DNA of 33,576 nucleotides from Candidatus Neomicrothrix sp. UBA2131 (GCA_002329075.1 DCXR01000064.1:1-33576), one strand, 5' to 3'; shown: positions 24,762-33,507, numbered from the stretch's first letter. A program made the numbers and translations. The notes: generated by a model from the letters alone, not told the origin.

Positions 24762-26999
24762 GTGGCTGTCTCCCCGAAGGAAGATCCCCCGACCGACGAC
24801 CTGGAAGCGTCCGCCGGCGCTGCATCGCTCGCCGCAACGGTCCTCGAGGAGGAGGCCCGCCGCGAGGAGATGCAGACGGCCTCGGAGGTAATTTTCGCCG
24901 ACGACCTCCTACCCGGGGTCAAGTCCGAAGGCATCACCATTCGCAAGGGCCTCGCAATGGGCGGTGGCGCCGCCACCTTCGTGGTGCTCCTGATGCTGGC
25001 CTCGCTGGACGAGCTCCAGACCGCCGCCATCACGGTCCTCGCCCCCGACATGCGCGACACGTTCGGTGTCAGCGACGGCACCATCACGTTCATCGCCGCT
25101 TCGTCGAGCGCATTCGTCGTCTTCGGCGCCATACCCATGGGCTGGGCCGCCGACCGTATGAAGCGGGTACCGATCATCGGGTGGTCCAGCATCTTCTTCA
25201 CGGCAATGGTCTTCCTTTCGGGCCTCGCCACGAACGCCTTCGCCTTCTTCTGGGCACGATTCGGCGTCGGCATCGCCAAGGCCAACACCATCCCGGTCCA
25301 CTCGTCGATCATGGCCGACACCTACCCCATCGGCATCCGCGGGCGCCTCGGCGCCATCATGGGCGGATCAGCGCGTCTCGTGGCGGTCCTCAGCCCGGTC
25401 CTCGTCGGCGCCGTGGCCGTGGTCGCCAACGGGCCCGGCGAGGTCGACGGCTGGCGCTGGGCCTACTACCTCTTCGGCATCCCGGTGGCGGTACTGGCGA
25501 TCGCCGCCTTCTTCATGAAGGAGCCGCCACGCGGCCAATGGGAGAAGATCGACGTGCTGGGCGAATCGTTCGTCGAGGAGGACCCCCTGCCGGTCTCCCT
25601 CGACGCAGCGTTCTCCCGGCTCATGCAGATCCGGACAGTCAAGACCGTGGTCGTCGGCTTCAGCGCCCTCGGCTTCGGCCTATTCACCGTTCCCGTCCTC
25701 GAAAGCCTCTACCTCGAGGAACGCTGGAACCTGGACCCGCTCGACCGCGGCGTCACCGTCACCGTCGGCGGCATCTTCGCCATCTTCGGTCTCCTCTACG
25801 TCGGCCCCAAGTTCGACCGTCTCTGGCGCGAGGACCCCACCCGCTCGCTGCGCATGGTCGGCATCTGCATCGGCCTCGGCACCCTTTTCAAGCCGATCCA
25901 GTACGCCGTCCCGAACGTGCCGCTGTTCATCACCTTCGGCGTGCCCCAGACAGTCCTGTTCATCGCCGCGTTCGCCATGGTCGGACCGCTGATGCAGTCG
26001 ATCGTGCCCTACCGCCTCCGCGGCAGCGGCACGGCCCTCATCACCCTCTACATCTTCTTCATCGGCGCCGCCGGCGGCGGTCTCATCTCGCTGCTGTTCA
26101 CAGATGCCTGGGGACCCCGTACCACGGCCCTCGTCCTGTCGGTACCGACCTCGATCCTCGGCGGCTGGATCCTCTACCGGGGTGCACGACACGTCCGCCA
26201 CGACCTGTCTCTCAACGTCCAGGAACTGCTCGACGAACAGGACGAGGAGAAGCGCCGCCACGAATCAGGCAAGATCCCCGCCCTGCAGGTCAACAACCTG
26301 GACTTCTGCTACGGGCCCGTCCAGGTGCTATTCGACGTGGGCTTCGAAGTCAACAGGGGCGAGACGCTCGCACTGTTGGGCACCAACGGTGCCGGCAAGT
26401 CCACACTTCTACGCGTCATCAGCGGCCTCGGCACGCCACGTCGCGGCGTCGTGCGCCTCGGTGGCCGCACGGTCACATACACGTCACCGCAACTGCGAAC
26501 CACCCTCGGCATCCACCAGCTCCCAGGCGGCAAGGGCGTGTTCCCCGGCATGACCGTTCACCAGAACCTCACGATGGGCGCCTACATACATCGCCGGGAC
26601 CGCGCCGACGTGGCCAGCCGGATCGACCGGGTCCTCGAACTGTTCCCCGACCTGGCCCAACGCCAGAACCAGCTGGCCTCATCGATGTCCGGCGGACAGC
26701 AGCAGATGCTCGCCCTGGCCAAGGTGCTGCTCCACGACCCGGAGATCCTGCTCATCGACGAACTCTCACTCGGCCTGGCACCAACCATCGTCCAGGACCT
26801 GCTCGGAGTCGTCGAGCAACTCCAGGAGCAGGGCCAGACGATCATCATCGTCGAACAGTCACTGAACGTCGCCCTCTCAGTGGCCGACCGTGCCATCTTC
26901 CTCGAGAAGGGACAGATCCGCTTCGAGGGCTCGGCACAGGACCTACTCGAGCGCGACGACCTTGCCCGTGCCGTATTCCTGGGCAAGGAGGGCGGCTGA
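24762..26999 (+). CDS. MFS transporter fused to a LivF-type ABC ATPase
   Basis: This 745-residue protein joins two transport systems. Residues 1-60 are soluble and acidic. Residues 65-475 have about twelve membrane segments with MFS motif A (GWAADRMKR, 127-135) and resemble spinster/sugar-phosphate-type major facilitator permeases. From about 508 an ABC ATPase of the LivF type follows, with Walker A GTNGAGKS at 540-547, signature MSGGQ at 642-646 and Walker B ending D666/E667. The usual DEP reads DEL, and the switch region is VEQ as in other LivF proteins. The frame is unbroken and coding throughout, so this is a real fusion rather than two genes. The next gene starts one base after the stop and supplies LivH, LivM and LivG domains. 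The substrate and the role of the MFS part are unknown. Confidence 0.88.
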   Translation: MAVSPKEDPPTDDLEASAGAASLAATVLEEEARREEMQTASEVIFADDLLPGVKSEGITIRKGLAMGGGAATFVVLLMLASLDELQTAAITVLAPDMRDTFGVSDGTITFIAASSSAFVVFGAIPMGWAADRMKRVPIIGWSSIFFTAMVFLSGLATNAFAFFWARFGVGIAKANTIPVHSSIMADTYPIGIRGRLGAIMGGSARLVAVLSPVLVGAVAVVANGPGEVDGWRWAYYLFGIPVAVLAIAAFFMKEPPRGQWEKIDVLGESFVEEDPLPVSLDAAFSRLMQIRTVKTVVVGFSALGFGLFTVPVLESLYLEERWNLDPLDRGVTVTVGGIFAIFGLLYVGPKFDRLWREDPTRSLRMVGICIGLGTLFKPIQYAVPNVPLFITFGVPQTVLFIAAFAMVGPLMQSIVPYRLRGSGTALITLYIFFIGAAGGGLISLLFTDAWGPRTTALVLSVPTSILGGWILYRGARHVRHDLSLNVQELLDEQDEEKRRHESGKIPALQVNNLDFCYGPVQVLFDVGFEVNRGETLALLGTNGAGKSTLLRVISGLGTPRRGVVRLGGRTVTYTSPQLRTTLGIHQLPGGKGVFPGMTVHQNLTMGAYIHRRDRADVASRIDRVLELFPDLAQRQNQLASSMSGGQQQMLALAKVLLHDPEILLIDELSLGLAPTIVQDLLGVVEQLQEQGQTIIIVEQSLNVALSVADRAIFLEKGQIRFEGSAQDLLERDDLARAVFLGKEGG

Positions 27000-27000
27000 G

Positions 27001-29865
27001 GTGGGCGAATTGACCACACTGTCGCAGCCGGCCGTGTTCGCCGTCTGGACCACCCGCCAACTCTGGTTCGACGGCCTCATCAACGGAATGGTTTTCGGAC
27101 TGCTCGCCCTCGGCATAGTCCTCATCTACCGGTCCACCAAGGTCATCAACCTGGCTGTCGGCAACATGGGTCTGCCGGCCTCCGGCCTCCTCGTCCTCCT
27201 GGTCCTCAACTACCAGTGGCCTTACTGGATCGCCCTTACCACAGCAATACTTGTCGGCACCCTCATCGGCGCGGTCGTAGAACGGGCAGTGATCCGCCGA
27301 CTGTTCGACTCACCCCGCGTGATCGTGCTGGTCTCCACAATCGGCATCGCCCAGTTGATGCAGGCCATCATGACCGCCTACCCGGATCTGGACAAGAACC
27401 GCGGCACCCGCTACCCGGTGGCAATCCCGGTCACATGGGAGGACACGTTCGGCATACGGATCACCGGCGGCAAGTTGACGATCCTCATCGCCGTCCCGTT
27501 GATCGCCTTCACCCTCGCCTGGTTCCTCAACCGGACCGTATTCGGCCAGACCGTGCAGGCATCGGCCGACAACCCCGACCTGGCCAGGCTTTCCGGCATC
27601 GACCCCAAGTTGGTGTCACTGTTCGTCTGGACGGTCGGCGGCGCACTCTCGAGCATCTCGCTGATAATGCTCTCCGGAAACCGCGGCGGTACCTCAGGCC
27701 TAGCCGGCCTCGGCCCCAACACGATGATCCGGGCACTCGCCGCAGCGGTCATCGGCGGCATGGTCTCATTCCCCCGGGCGCTGGTTGCCGGCATCGTCAT
27801 CGGCATCGCCCAGGCACACGTGCAGTTCGTGTTCCTCGACCAGATGGGGCTCGTCGACCTGCTCCTGTTCGTGGTCGTCGTGATCGCCGTGGCGCTCCAG
27901 AGCCGTTCGGGCACCGAGGAGGAGAGTTCCTTCTCGTTCACCCCCCGACAACGGCCCATACCCGAACGCCTCCTCCAACTGTGGTGGGTTCGGCATCTTT
28001 CCCACCTTGCGCTCGCTGCCCTCGGCCTCCTCGCCTTGGCAATGCCGTTCATCGTGCCCCTGCCGTCACGCCACCTCCTCTACTCCAGCATCGTCGCCTT
28101 CGCCGTCTGCGCCCTCTCGCTCACCATCGTCACCGGTTGGGCCGGGCAGTTGTCGCTCAGCCAGATGGCCTTTGCCGGCATCGGCGCACTCTCCGCAGCC
28201 GGCTTCAACCGCGGCCTCGAACTCGGCGTCGGCATCGGCGACAAGTGGGAATTATTCAGCATCACCCTGCCGAAGACCCCCTATCTCGTCTCCATGCTCC
28301 TCGCCGCCGGAGTCGGCGCTGCATCAGCGGCAGTCATCGGCCTCGGCGCCCTGCGCGTAAAGGGCCTGCTCCTGGCGGTGACGACCTTCTCATTCGCCAT
28401 GGCTGCGCAGCAGTACATCTACCGGCGACCTGTACTGACCGGAGGAGGTAAGCGCACCGTCACATTCCGCAGGGGCAGCCTCGGTCCCATCGACCTCACC
28501 ACCCAGCGCTCCTACTACCTGCTCTGCCTCGCCAGCCTCGTCATAGTGCTCGCCCTGGTCGCCCGACTCCGCCGCAGCGGCATCGGTCGATCGATCATCG
28601 CTGTCCGCGAGAACGAGGACACTGCATCCGCCTACACCGTGTCCCCTACCCGAACCAAGCTCATGGCGTTCTCATTGGCCGGCGGCATCGCCGGCCTCGG
28701 CGGAGCACTCCTCGGAGGCCTGGTCCAGACGATCAACTTCGCCGACCGGTTCTTTCTCATCGGCGACTCGCTCCGCATGGTCTCGATCATCGTGATCGGT
28801 GGCCTCGGCAGCCTCATGGGCCCCGTGCTCGGAGCCCTCTGGGTCGTCGGCCTGCCTGCCTTCTGGCCCGGCAACGACCTGGTCCCGCTCTTCACCTCGA
28901 GCATCGGCCTCCTGGTCCTGTTGCTCTACTTCCCCGGCGGCCTGATCCAGATCGCCTACTCGGCACGCGACGCCCTGCTCGCCTGGGCCGATAGCCGTCT
29001 ACCGGAAGCCCCTGTCAAGACGCTCACCGCCCCGCCCGCAACGGTGTTCGACGGACTGGCGGACCGGGCGATCCCTGACGGCATGGCAGTCGCCGTACGG
29101 AAGTTGTCCGTCTCCTTCGGTGGCCTACGTGCCGTGGACGGGGCAACCATCCTGGTCACCCATGGCGAGGCCGTGGGGCTCATCGGCACCAACGGTGCCG
29201 GCAAGTCGACGCTCATGAACGCCATCGGCGGGTTCGTGCCATCCGAAGGGACCGTCGAGATCCTCGGGAAGGACGTCGGTGGCCTGTCGGCTTCACGGCG
29301 CGCACGCAGCGGACTCGGCCGTACCTTCCAGGCCGCCCGCCTGTTCCCGGAACTGACAGTTCGCGAAACCGTCCAGGTGGCGCTCGAAGCCCGCGACCGC
29401 ACCGGGTTCCTCTCTACAGCACTTGTCCTTCCGGCCTCCGGTCGGATCGAACGGGCCAAGCGGACGCAGGCCGCAGAACTCATCGACTTCCTCGGACTCG
29501 GCCGCTACGCCGACGTCTTCGTCGCGGAACTCTCCACCGGTACCCGACGCATCGTGGAACTGGCCGGCCTCCTCGCCCTCGATGCGCGGATCCTCTGCCT
29601 CGACGAACCGACCGCCGGCATCGCCCAACGCGAGACCGAGGCATTCGGACCGCTCCTCAAGGCCATCCAGGGCGAACTCGGTGCCACGATGATCGTGATC
29701 GAACACGACATGCCGATGATCATGGCCCTGTCGGACCGGGTCTACTGCCTCGAAGCCGGCCAGGTCATCGCCGAAGGCGTGCCCGACGTCGTCCGCAGCG
29801 ATCCGAAGGTTGTCGCCAGCTACCTCGGCACCGACGAACGGGCCATCCAGCGCAGCGACGCCTGA
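27001..29865 (+). CDS. LivH-LivM-LivG fusion, LIV-type ABC transporter permeases and ATPase
   Basis: This 954-residue protein carries three parts of a branched-chain amino acid-type importer in one chain. The LivH-like permease is at about 20-300 (RSTKVINLAVGNMG near 44), the LivM-like permease at about 330-680 (VTGWAGQLSLSQMAFAG near 377), and the LivG-like ATPase from about 695. The ATPase has Walker A GTNGAGKST at 729-737, Walker B ending D868/E869 and the switch histidine H902, but the signature reads LSTGT (844-848) instead of LSGGQ. The start is GTG one base after the upstream stop, with AAGGAGG nine bases before it. With LivF upstream the core is complete, but no substrate-binding protein is encoded in the window. 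The solute may be an amino acid, amide, urea or other small acid. Confidence 0.9.
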   Translation: MGELTTLSQPAVFAVWTTRQLWFDGLINGMVFGLLALGIVLIYRSTKVINLAVGNMGLPASGLLVLLVLNYQWPYWIALTTAILVGTLIGAVVERAVIRRLFDSPRVIVLVSTIGIAQLMQAIMTAYPDLDKNRGTRYPVAIPVTWEDTFGIRITGGKLTILIAVPLIAFTLAWFLNRTVFGQTVQASADNPDLARLSGIDPKLVSLFVWTVGGALSSISLIMLSGNRGGTSGLAGLGPNTMIRALAAAVIGGMVSFPRALVAGIVIGIAQAHVQFVFLDQMGLVDLLLFVVVVIAVALQSRSGTEEESSFSFTPRQRPIPERLLQLWWVRHLSHLALAALGLLALAMPFIVPLPSRHLLYSSIVAFAVCALSLTIVTGWAGQLSLSQMAFAGIGALSAAGFNRGLELGVGIGDKWELFSITLPKTPYLVSMLLAAGVGAASAAVIGLGALRVKGLLLAVTTFSFAMAAQQYIYRRPVLTGGGKRTVTFRRGSLGPIDLTTQRSYYLLCLASLVIVLALVARLRRSGIGRSIIAVRENEDTASAYTVSPTRTKLMAFSLAGGIAGLGGALLGGLVQTINFADRFFLIGDSLRMVSIIVIGGLGSLMGPVLGALWVVGLPAFWPGNDLVPLFTSSIGLLVLLLYFPGGLIQIAYSARDALLAWADSRLPEAPVKTLTAPPATVFDGLADRAIPDGMAVAVRKLSVSFGGLRAVDGATILVTHGEAVGLIGTNGAGKSTLMNAIGGFVPSEGTVEILGKDVGGLSASRRARSGLGRTFQAARLFPELTVRETVQVALEARDRTGFLSTALVLPASGRIERAKRTQAAELIDFLGLGRYADVFVAELSTGTRRIVELAGLLALDARILCLDEPTAGIAQRETEAFGPLLKAIQGELGATMIVIEHDMPMIMALSDRVYCLEAGQVIAEGVPDVVRSDPKVVASYLGTDERAIQRSDA

Positions 29866-29880
29866 CCAGGCACCGTACGG

Positions 29881-30972
29881 CTACTCCTCGCCGTCGCCGC
29901 CCGAACGCCGCTCCAAGAGGTCGTCGCGCACCGCGGTGCCGGCCGAATCGGCCTTCGCCCGATCGGTCACGGTATTCACCCACACGGTTCGCTGTGGGAA
30001 CGGGATCTCGATGCCGTGCACATCGAAGGCCTTCTTGAGGCGGGCCCGGATGATCCGCCCGGTGGCCCACTGCTCGCCCGCTTCGGTCTTGACGGCCAGG
30101 CGGATCGAGATGGAGTCGGCTCCGAAGTTCTGCACACCCCAGATCTCGGGTTCCTCGAGGATCGTCGCCGAGTCGAGGCCCTCGTTCCAGACCTCATCGG
30201 CGACCGACTTGATGACGCTGGCCGCCAGGTCGATGTCCGTGTCGTAGGCGACGTCCACGTCGAGCACCGTGCGCGCCCAGATCTGCGACGAGTTGCCGAC
30301 CCGGCGGATGTCGCCGTTAGGCACCACCCAGACGGTGCCGTGGACGTCTCGCATCACGGTGGTGCGCAGGGTGACCCGTTCGACCGTGCCGGACGCAGTG
30401 CCCACGTCGACGAAGTCGCCGACGCCGTACTGGTCCTCGATGATGATGAAGATGCCGGCGATGAAGTCGGCGACCAGCGACTGGGCCCCGAAGCCGACGG
30501 CCAGCCCGACGATGCCGGCTCCCGCGATGAACGGGCCCAGGTCGAGCCCCAACTCGCCCAGCATCGCCAGGACCGCCATGATGTAGATGGCGAAGCTGGC
30601 GATGCTGCGCAGTACCGCCCCGAGCGTGACGGCCCGCTGCCTGGACCGCTCGGCCTGCTCGTGGATCCGCTGCAGCTTGTTGAGGGCCTTGCGCCCCATG
30701 CGTGAGACCCGGTCATCGGATCCCGCCGCCTCCTCCTCCTTGACGCGGGACTCGACGAGACGGTTGACCAGGCGGTCCACGGCCCGGGTGACGAAGCGAT
30801 TCACGATCCATGCGCCGAGCAGGACCACCACGATCTTGAGGGGGCGCTCGACCAGCCAACCCACGATCTCGGCTGTCGCTTCGCTGTCCGTCGTGTCGAA
30901 CACCCACTCACAGATGAAGCCGGGTTCGACGCCACAGGCGTCATTGAGGGACTGGGCCAGCACATTCGTCAT
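29881..30972 (-). CDS. mscS: Small-conductance mechanosensitive channel, MscS family
   Basis: This 363-residue membrane protein opens under membrane tension during osmotic downshock. A first helix (LKIVVVLLGAWIVNRFV) is at about residue 46. After a charged coiled stretch come the two core helices and the pore helix (FIAGAGIVGLAVGFGAQSLVADFIAG), the beta domain (VGDFVDVGTASGTVERVTLRTTVMRD, VPNGDI) and the C-terminal alpha/beta domain. A charged tail ends it. The ATG giving MTNVLAQSL has GGAGG seven bases upstream, so the longer frame is rejected. It follows the small membrane protein gene on the same strand and converges on the Liv fusion gene, with 15 bases between stops. Confidence 0.92.
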   Translation of the reverse strand: MTNVLAQSLNDACGVEPGFICEWVFDTTDSEATAEIVGWLVERPLKIVVVLLGAWIVNRFVTRAVDRLVNRLVESRVKEEEAAGSDDRVSRMGRKALNKLQRIHEQAERSRQRAVTLGAVLRSIASFAIYIMAVLAMLGELGLDLGPFIAGAGIVGLAVGFGAQSLVADFIAGIFIIIEDQYGVGDFVDVGTASGTVERVTLRTTVMRDVHGTVWVVPNGDIRRVGNSSQIWARTVLDVDVAYDTDIDLAASVIKSVADEVWNEGLDSATILEEPEIWGVQNFGADSISIRLAVKTEAGEQWATGRIIRARLKKAFDVHGIEIPFPQRTVWVNTVTDRAKADSAGTAVRDDLLERRSGGDGEE

Positions 30973-31053
30973 GTTGAAACCTCCGGCGAGGCACGGTAGC
31001 GGACCGGCCGCCACGACCGGCGTCCCGCGTCCCCGTCCCCGACGGTGCATCTG

Positions 31054-31251
31054 TCAGTTCGTCAGCGTCCCCAGTGCCCAGACGACGACCACCAGCCCGA
31101 GCCCGACGTAGATCAGGGTGCGGGCGAGCGGTGGCCGCTCGGCATCCCGGTCGCCGCCGGGGGGACGCACCAGTGCCACCAGGTTGCCGACCGCCATCGC
31201 CCCGCCCAGCGCCAGCAACAACCACCCCAGCAGGTCCTCGCCCAGGAACAT
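31054..31251 (-). CDS. Small two-helix membrane protein, unknown
   Basis: This 65-residue protein has two predicted membrane segments (LLGWLLLALGGAMAVGNLVAL and TLIYVGLGLVVVVWALGTL) joined by a short charged loop rich in Pro, Gly, Asp and Arg. It lies between dnaB (18 bases downstream of its stop) and mscS on the same strand. No ribosome-binding site is obvious. I recognise no family; the hydrophobic pattern and position make it a plausible real gene. Confidence 0.65.
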   Translation of the reverse strand: MFLGEDLLGWLLLALGGAMAVGNLVALVRPPGGDRDAERPPLARTLIYVGLGLVVVVWALGTLTN

Positions 31252-31269
31252 GCGAAGGGTCGGACCCGC

Positions 31270-32769
31270 TCAGCCCGTCTGGGCCATGTCCGCGAAACGC
31301 GTGTGGTGCGGAACGAAAGCAAGCCGGGTCATGCCCGTCGGGCCGTTGCGGTGCTTGGCAACGATGATCTCGGCAGTACCGATGTCGGGAGACTCGGTGT
31401 TGTACACCTCGTCCCGGTAGATGAACGCCACCACGTCTGCATCCTGCTCGAGGGACCCGGACTCGCGGAGATCGGCGAGCATGGGACGCTTGTCCTGCCG
31501 GGACTCGAGGGCACGCGACAGCTGCGAGAGGCCGATCACCGGAGTGTCGAGCTCACGGGCGAGGATCTTGAGGCCACGGCTGATCTCGGAGACCTCGACC
31601 TGGCGGCTTTCGGCTCTCGTTCGGCCGGTCATGAGCTGCAGATAGTCGACGATGACGACCCCCAACTTCCCGACTCGGCTGGTGAGACGACGGGCCTTGG
31701 CACGTATCTCCATCACCGAGGTGCTCGGATTGTCGTCGATCCACAACGGCGCATCGGCCAGGCGGCCGACGCCATGGTTGATCCGGGACCAGTCTTCCTC
31801 GCGGAGGTTGCCGCTGCGCACGTTCTTGGAGTCGACGCGTGATTCGGAGCACAGGATGCGCTGGCTGAGCTCGAGTTGGCTCATCTCGAGCGAGAACATC
31901 AGTACGGGCAGGCCTGCCTTCATCGCCACCGAGGTTGCGATGTTGAGGGCGAAGGAGGTCTTTCCCATGGCGGGGCGGGCCCCGATGATGACGAGGTTGC
32001 TGGGTTGGAGGCCGGAGAGCATCAGGTCGAAGTCGACGAAGCCAGTGGGCGTTCCGGTGATGGGCTTGCCCTCCTCGTAGCGTTTCTCGAGTTGGTCGAG
32101 GTTGGCGTTTAGCAGGTCGCTCATCTTGGACATCGTGTCGGCGACCCGGCCCTGGCTGACCTGGAACACCATGTTCTCGGCCTCGTCAACGGCCTTGACC
32201 ACGTCGTCCGGCCGGCTATAGCCGATCTCGGCGATTTCGTTGGCGACGCCGATGAGGCTCCGCAGGGTGGCGTTCTCCTGGATGATCCGGGCGTACTTGG
32301 CGGCGCTCGAGGTCGCCGGCGTGGCGGCCTGCAACTCGAGGAGGAACCCGGGTCCACCGATCTGGTCGAGCACGCCGGCACGGGTGAGCATTTCAGAGAC
32401 CGTGACCGGGTCGGCCGGGTCACCCGAGGCGTAGAGCGTGCAGATGGCATCGTACACGTGGCCGTGCGACGGCTTGTAGAAGTGGTCAACCTCGATGATC
32501 TCGAGTGCATCGGCGATTGCGTCCCGGGACAGCAGCATGGCGCCGAGCAGCGAAGCCTCGGCATCGAGGTTGTACGGCGGGACGCGCCCGACGTGCGACC
32601 CGCCGGTATCCCCACGTCGTGTGCTGCGGTGGTCGAACGCCGGAGTCGAATCACCCTCGTCGAGCAGGGGCGGAGGTTCCGGTAGGGGGGCGTCATCCTC
32701 CGGAGGCTCCAGGGGCGTCGAGGTACCCGGGGGCTCCGACTCGTCGGGGGTAGGCGTGTCGTCGCTCAC
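31270..32769 (-). CDS. dnaB: Replicative DNA helicase DnaB
   Basis: This protein of about 499 residues unwinds DNA at the replication fork. Residues 1-60 are a Pro/Glu/Asp-rich extension not found in short DnaB proteins. The N-terminal helical domain follows (YNLDAEASLLGAMLLS), then the RecA-type motor with Walker A GARPAMGKTS, FSLEMSQLEL, VIVDYLQLMTG, LSQLSRALESR and a DLRESGSLEQDAD block. No intein is present. The start is GTG at 32769; it overlaps a short upstream frame by GTGA, and no strong Shine-Dalgarno is seen. A longer N-terminus to 32856 is possible. It lies downstream of rplI in the usual ribosomal protein cluster. Confidence 0.95.
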   Translation of the reverse strand: MSDDTPTPDESEPPGTSTPLEPPEDDAPLPEPPPLLDEGDSTPAFDHRSTRRGDTGGSHVGRVPPYNLDAEASLLGAMLLSRDAIADALEIIEVDHFYKPSHGHVYDAICTLYASGDPADPVTVSEMLTRAGVLDQIGGPGFLLELQAATPATSSAAKYARIIQENATLRSLIGVANEIAEIGYSRPDDVVKAVDEAENMVFQVSQGRVADTMSKMSDLLNANLDQLEKRYEEGKPITGTPTGFVDFDLMLSGLQPSNLVIIGARPAMGKTSFALNIATSVAMKAGLPVLMFSLEMSQLELSQRILCSESRVDSKNVRSGNLREEDWSRINHGVGRLADAPLWIDDNPSTSVMEIRAKARRLTSRVGKLGVVIVDYLQLMTGRTRAESRQVEVSEISRGLKILARELDTPVIGLSQLSRALESRQDKRPMLADLRESGSLEQDADVVAFIYRDEVYNTESPDIGTAEIIVAKHRNGPTGMTRLAFVPHHTRFADMAQTG

Positions 32770-32819
32770 CGGGAGGACCCGTCTCGCTCCACGTCCACGA
32801 TGTCGCCTTCTGTCACCAT
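32766..32819 (-). CDS. Possible 17-residue leader peptide before dnaB
   Basis: The frame ATG...TGA encodes MVTEGDIVDVERDGSSR. AGGG lies seven bases before its ATG, and its stop overlaps the dnaB GTG as GTGA, the same junction as in the true gene pairs of this window. It could couple ribosomes into dnaB, which itself lacks a ribosome-binding site. The frame is open further upstream, but that part is Pro/Arg/Cys-rich and unlike a protein. Chance cannot be excluded. Confidence 0.3.
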   Translation of the reverse strand: MVTEGDIVDVERDGSSR

Positions 32820-32948
32820 CGGATTCCCTGACCCCTGCTGTCGCGCCCGGTCCCACGGCCTGTCACGTGATACCTCGCGCTGCTTGTTGTTACGTCGGTA
32901 GCCTTCCGACGCCCGGTCCAGCCTGCCGTAAGGGTCCTGTGGGTCGCT

Positions 32949-33044
32949 AGTGGACAGCCCGTGGAAATACCCGGGATTCCGTCCCGGACGCCGGGGACAA
33001 GGTTGGGGACGGGAACAGGGACAACCGCCGGTGTCTGTGGACAA
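32949..33044. promoter_or_regulatory. Cluster of DnaA-box-like sites between rplI and dnaB
   Basis: The 290 bases between rplI and dnaB hold no good gene. On the minus strand TTGTCCACA (33036-33044) is a perfect GC-rich-type DnaA box. TTGTCCCCG (32992-33000) and CTGTCCACT (32949-32957) match seven of nine, and TTGTCCCTG (33016-33024) six of nine, all in the same orientation. It could be a DnaA-controlled dnaB promoter or a DnaA titration site. Confidence 0.4.
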
Positions 33045-33060
33045 CCGGCGAGCGACATGC

Positions 33061-33507
33061 TCAGTCCTCGGCCGTGACCTCGATGGTCACCGGCACCGTC
33101 ACCTCAGGATGGAGGTGCACCGTGAACTCGTGGGTACCGATCTCCTTGGCCACCTCGCCCTCGACCAGTTGCCGATCGACTGTGACACCGGCCTGTTCGA
33201 CCAGGGCCTTCGCCACTTCAGCAGAACCGACGGAGCCGTAGAGTCGTCCCTCGTCGGAGGCCTTCATCGAGGTGGTCAGCACCGTTCCCTTCAACCGGCC
33301 GGCGACCGCCTCGGCGTCCGCGCGTTCTTCGGTGGCCTGCATCACTCGCTTGCGCTGCATCGCCTCGGACTGTGCAGCGATGCCGGCCGTGGCCACGACG
33401 GCCAGACCCTTGGGCACCAGGTAGTTGCGGGCGTAGCCGCGAGCAACGTCGACGACGTCGCCGGTCCTTCCCAGGCCGTCGACATCGGTGCGAAGGAGGA
33501 TCTTCAC
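33061..33507 (-). CDS. rplI: 50S ribosomal protein L9
   Basis: This 148-residue large-subunit protein has the N-terminal L9 domain MKILLRTDVDGLGRTGDVV followed by GYARNYLVPKGLA at about 24-36. A long connecting helix follows, then the C-terminal domain (GRLYGSVGSAEVAKAL, IGTHEFTVHLHPEVTVPVTIEV). The start is GTG, and the stop of the preceding gene overlaps it as GTGA. A GAGGA sequence lies seven to eleven bases upstream. Confidence 0.96.
   Translation of the reverse strand: MKILLRTDVDGLGRTGDVVDVARGYARNYLVPKGLAVVATAGIAAQSEAMQRKRVMQATEERADAEAVAGRLKGTVLTTSMKASDEGRLYGSVGSAEVAKALVEQAGVTVDRQLVEGEVAKEIGTHEFTVHLHPEVTVPVTIEVTAED

Noticed and set aside
26757..26850. Loss of the switch histidine in the LivF-type ATPase, seen as a sign of inactivity
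   Set aside because: LivF proteins commonly have VEQ at this place, so it is normal for the family.
25181..27013. Arg/Pro-rich 610-codon frame inside the MFS-LivF gene
   Set aside because: Shadow frame; the main frame has continuous MFS and ABC motifs.
32813..33058. 81-codon minus-strand frame between rplI and dnaB
   Set aside because: Low-complexity Pro/Val/Gly/Arg sequence with no ribosome-binding site; it runs through the DnaA-box repeats, so it is more likely regulatory DNA.
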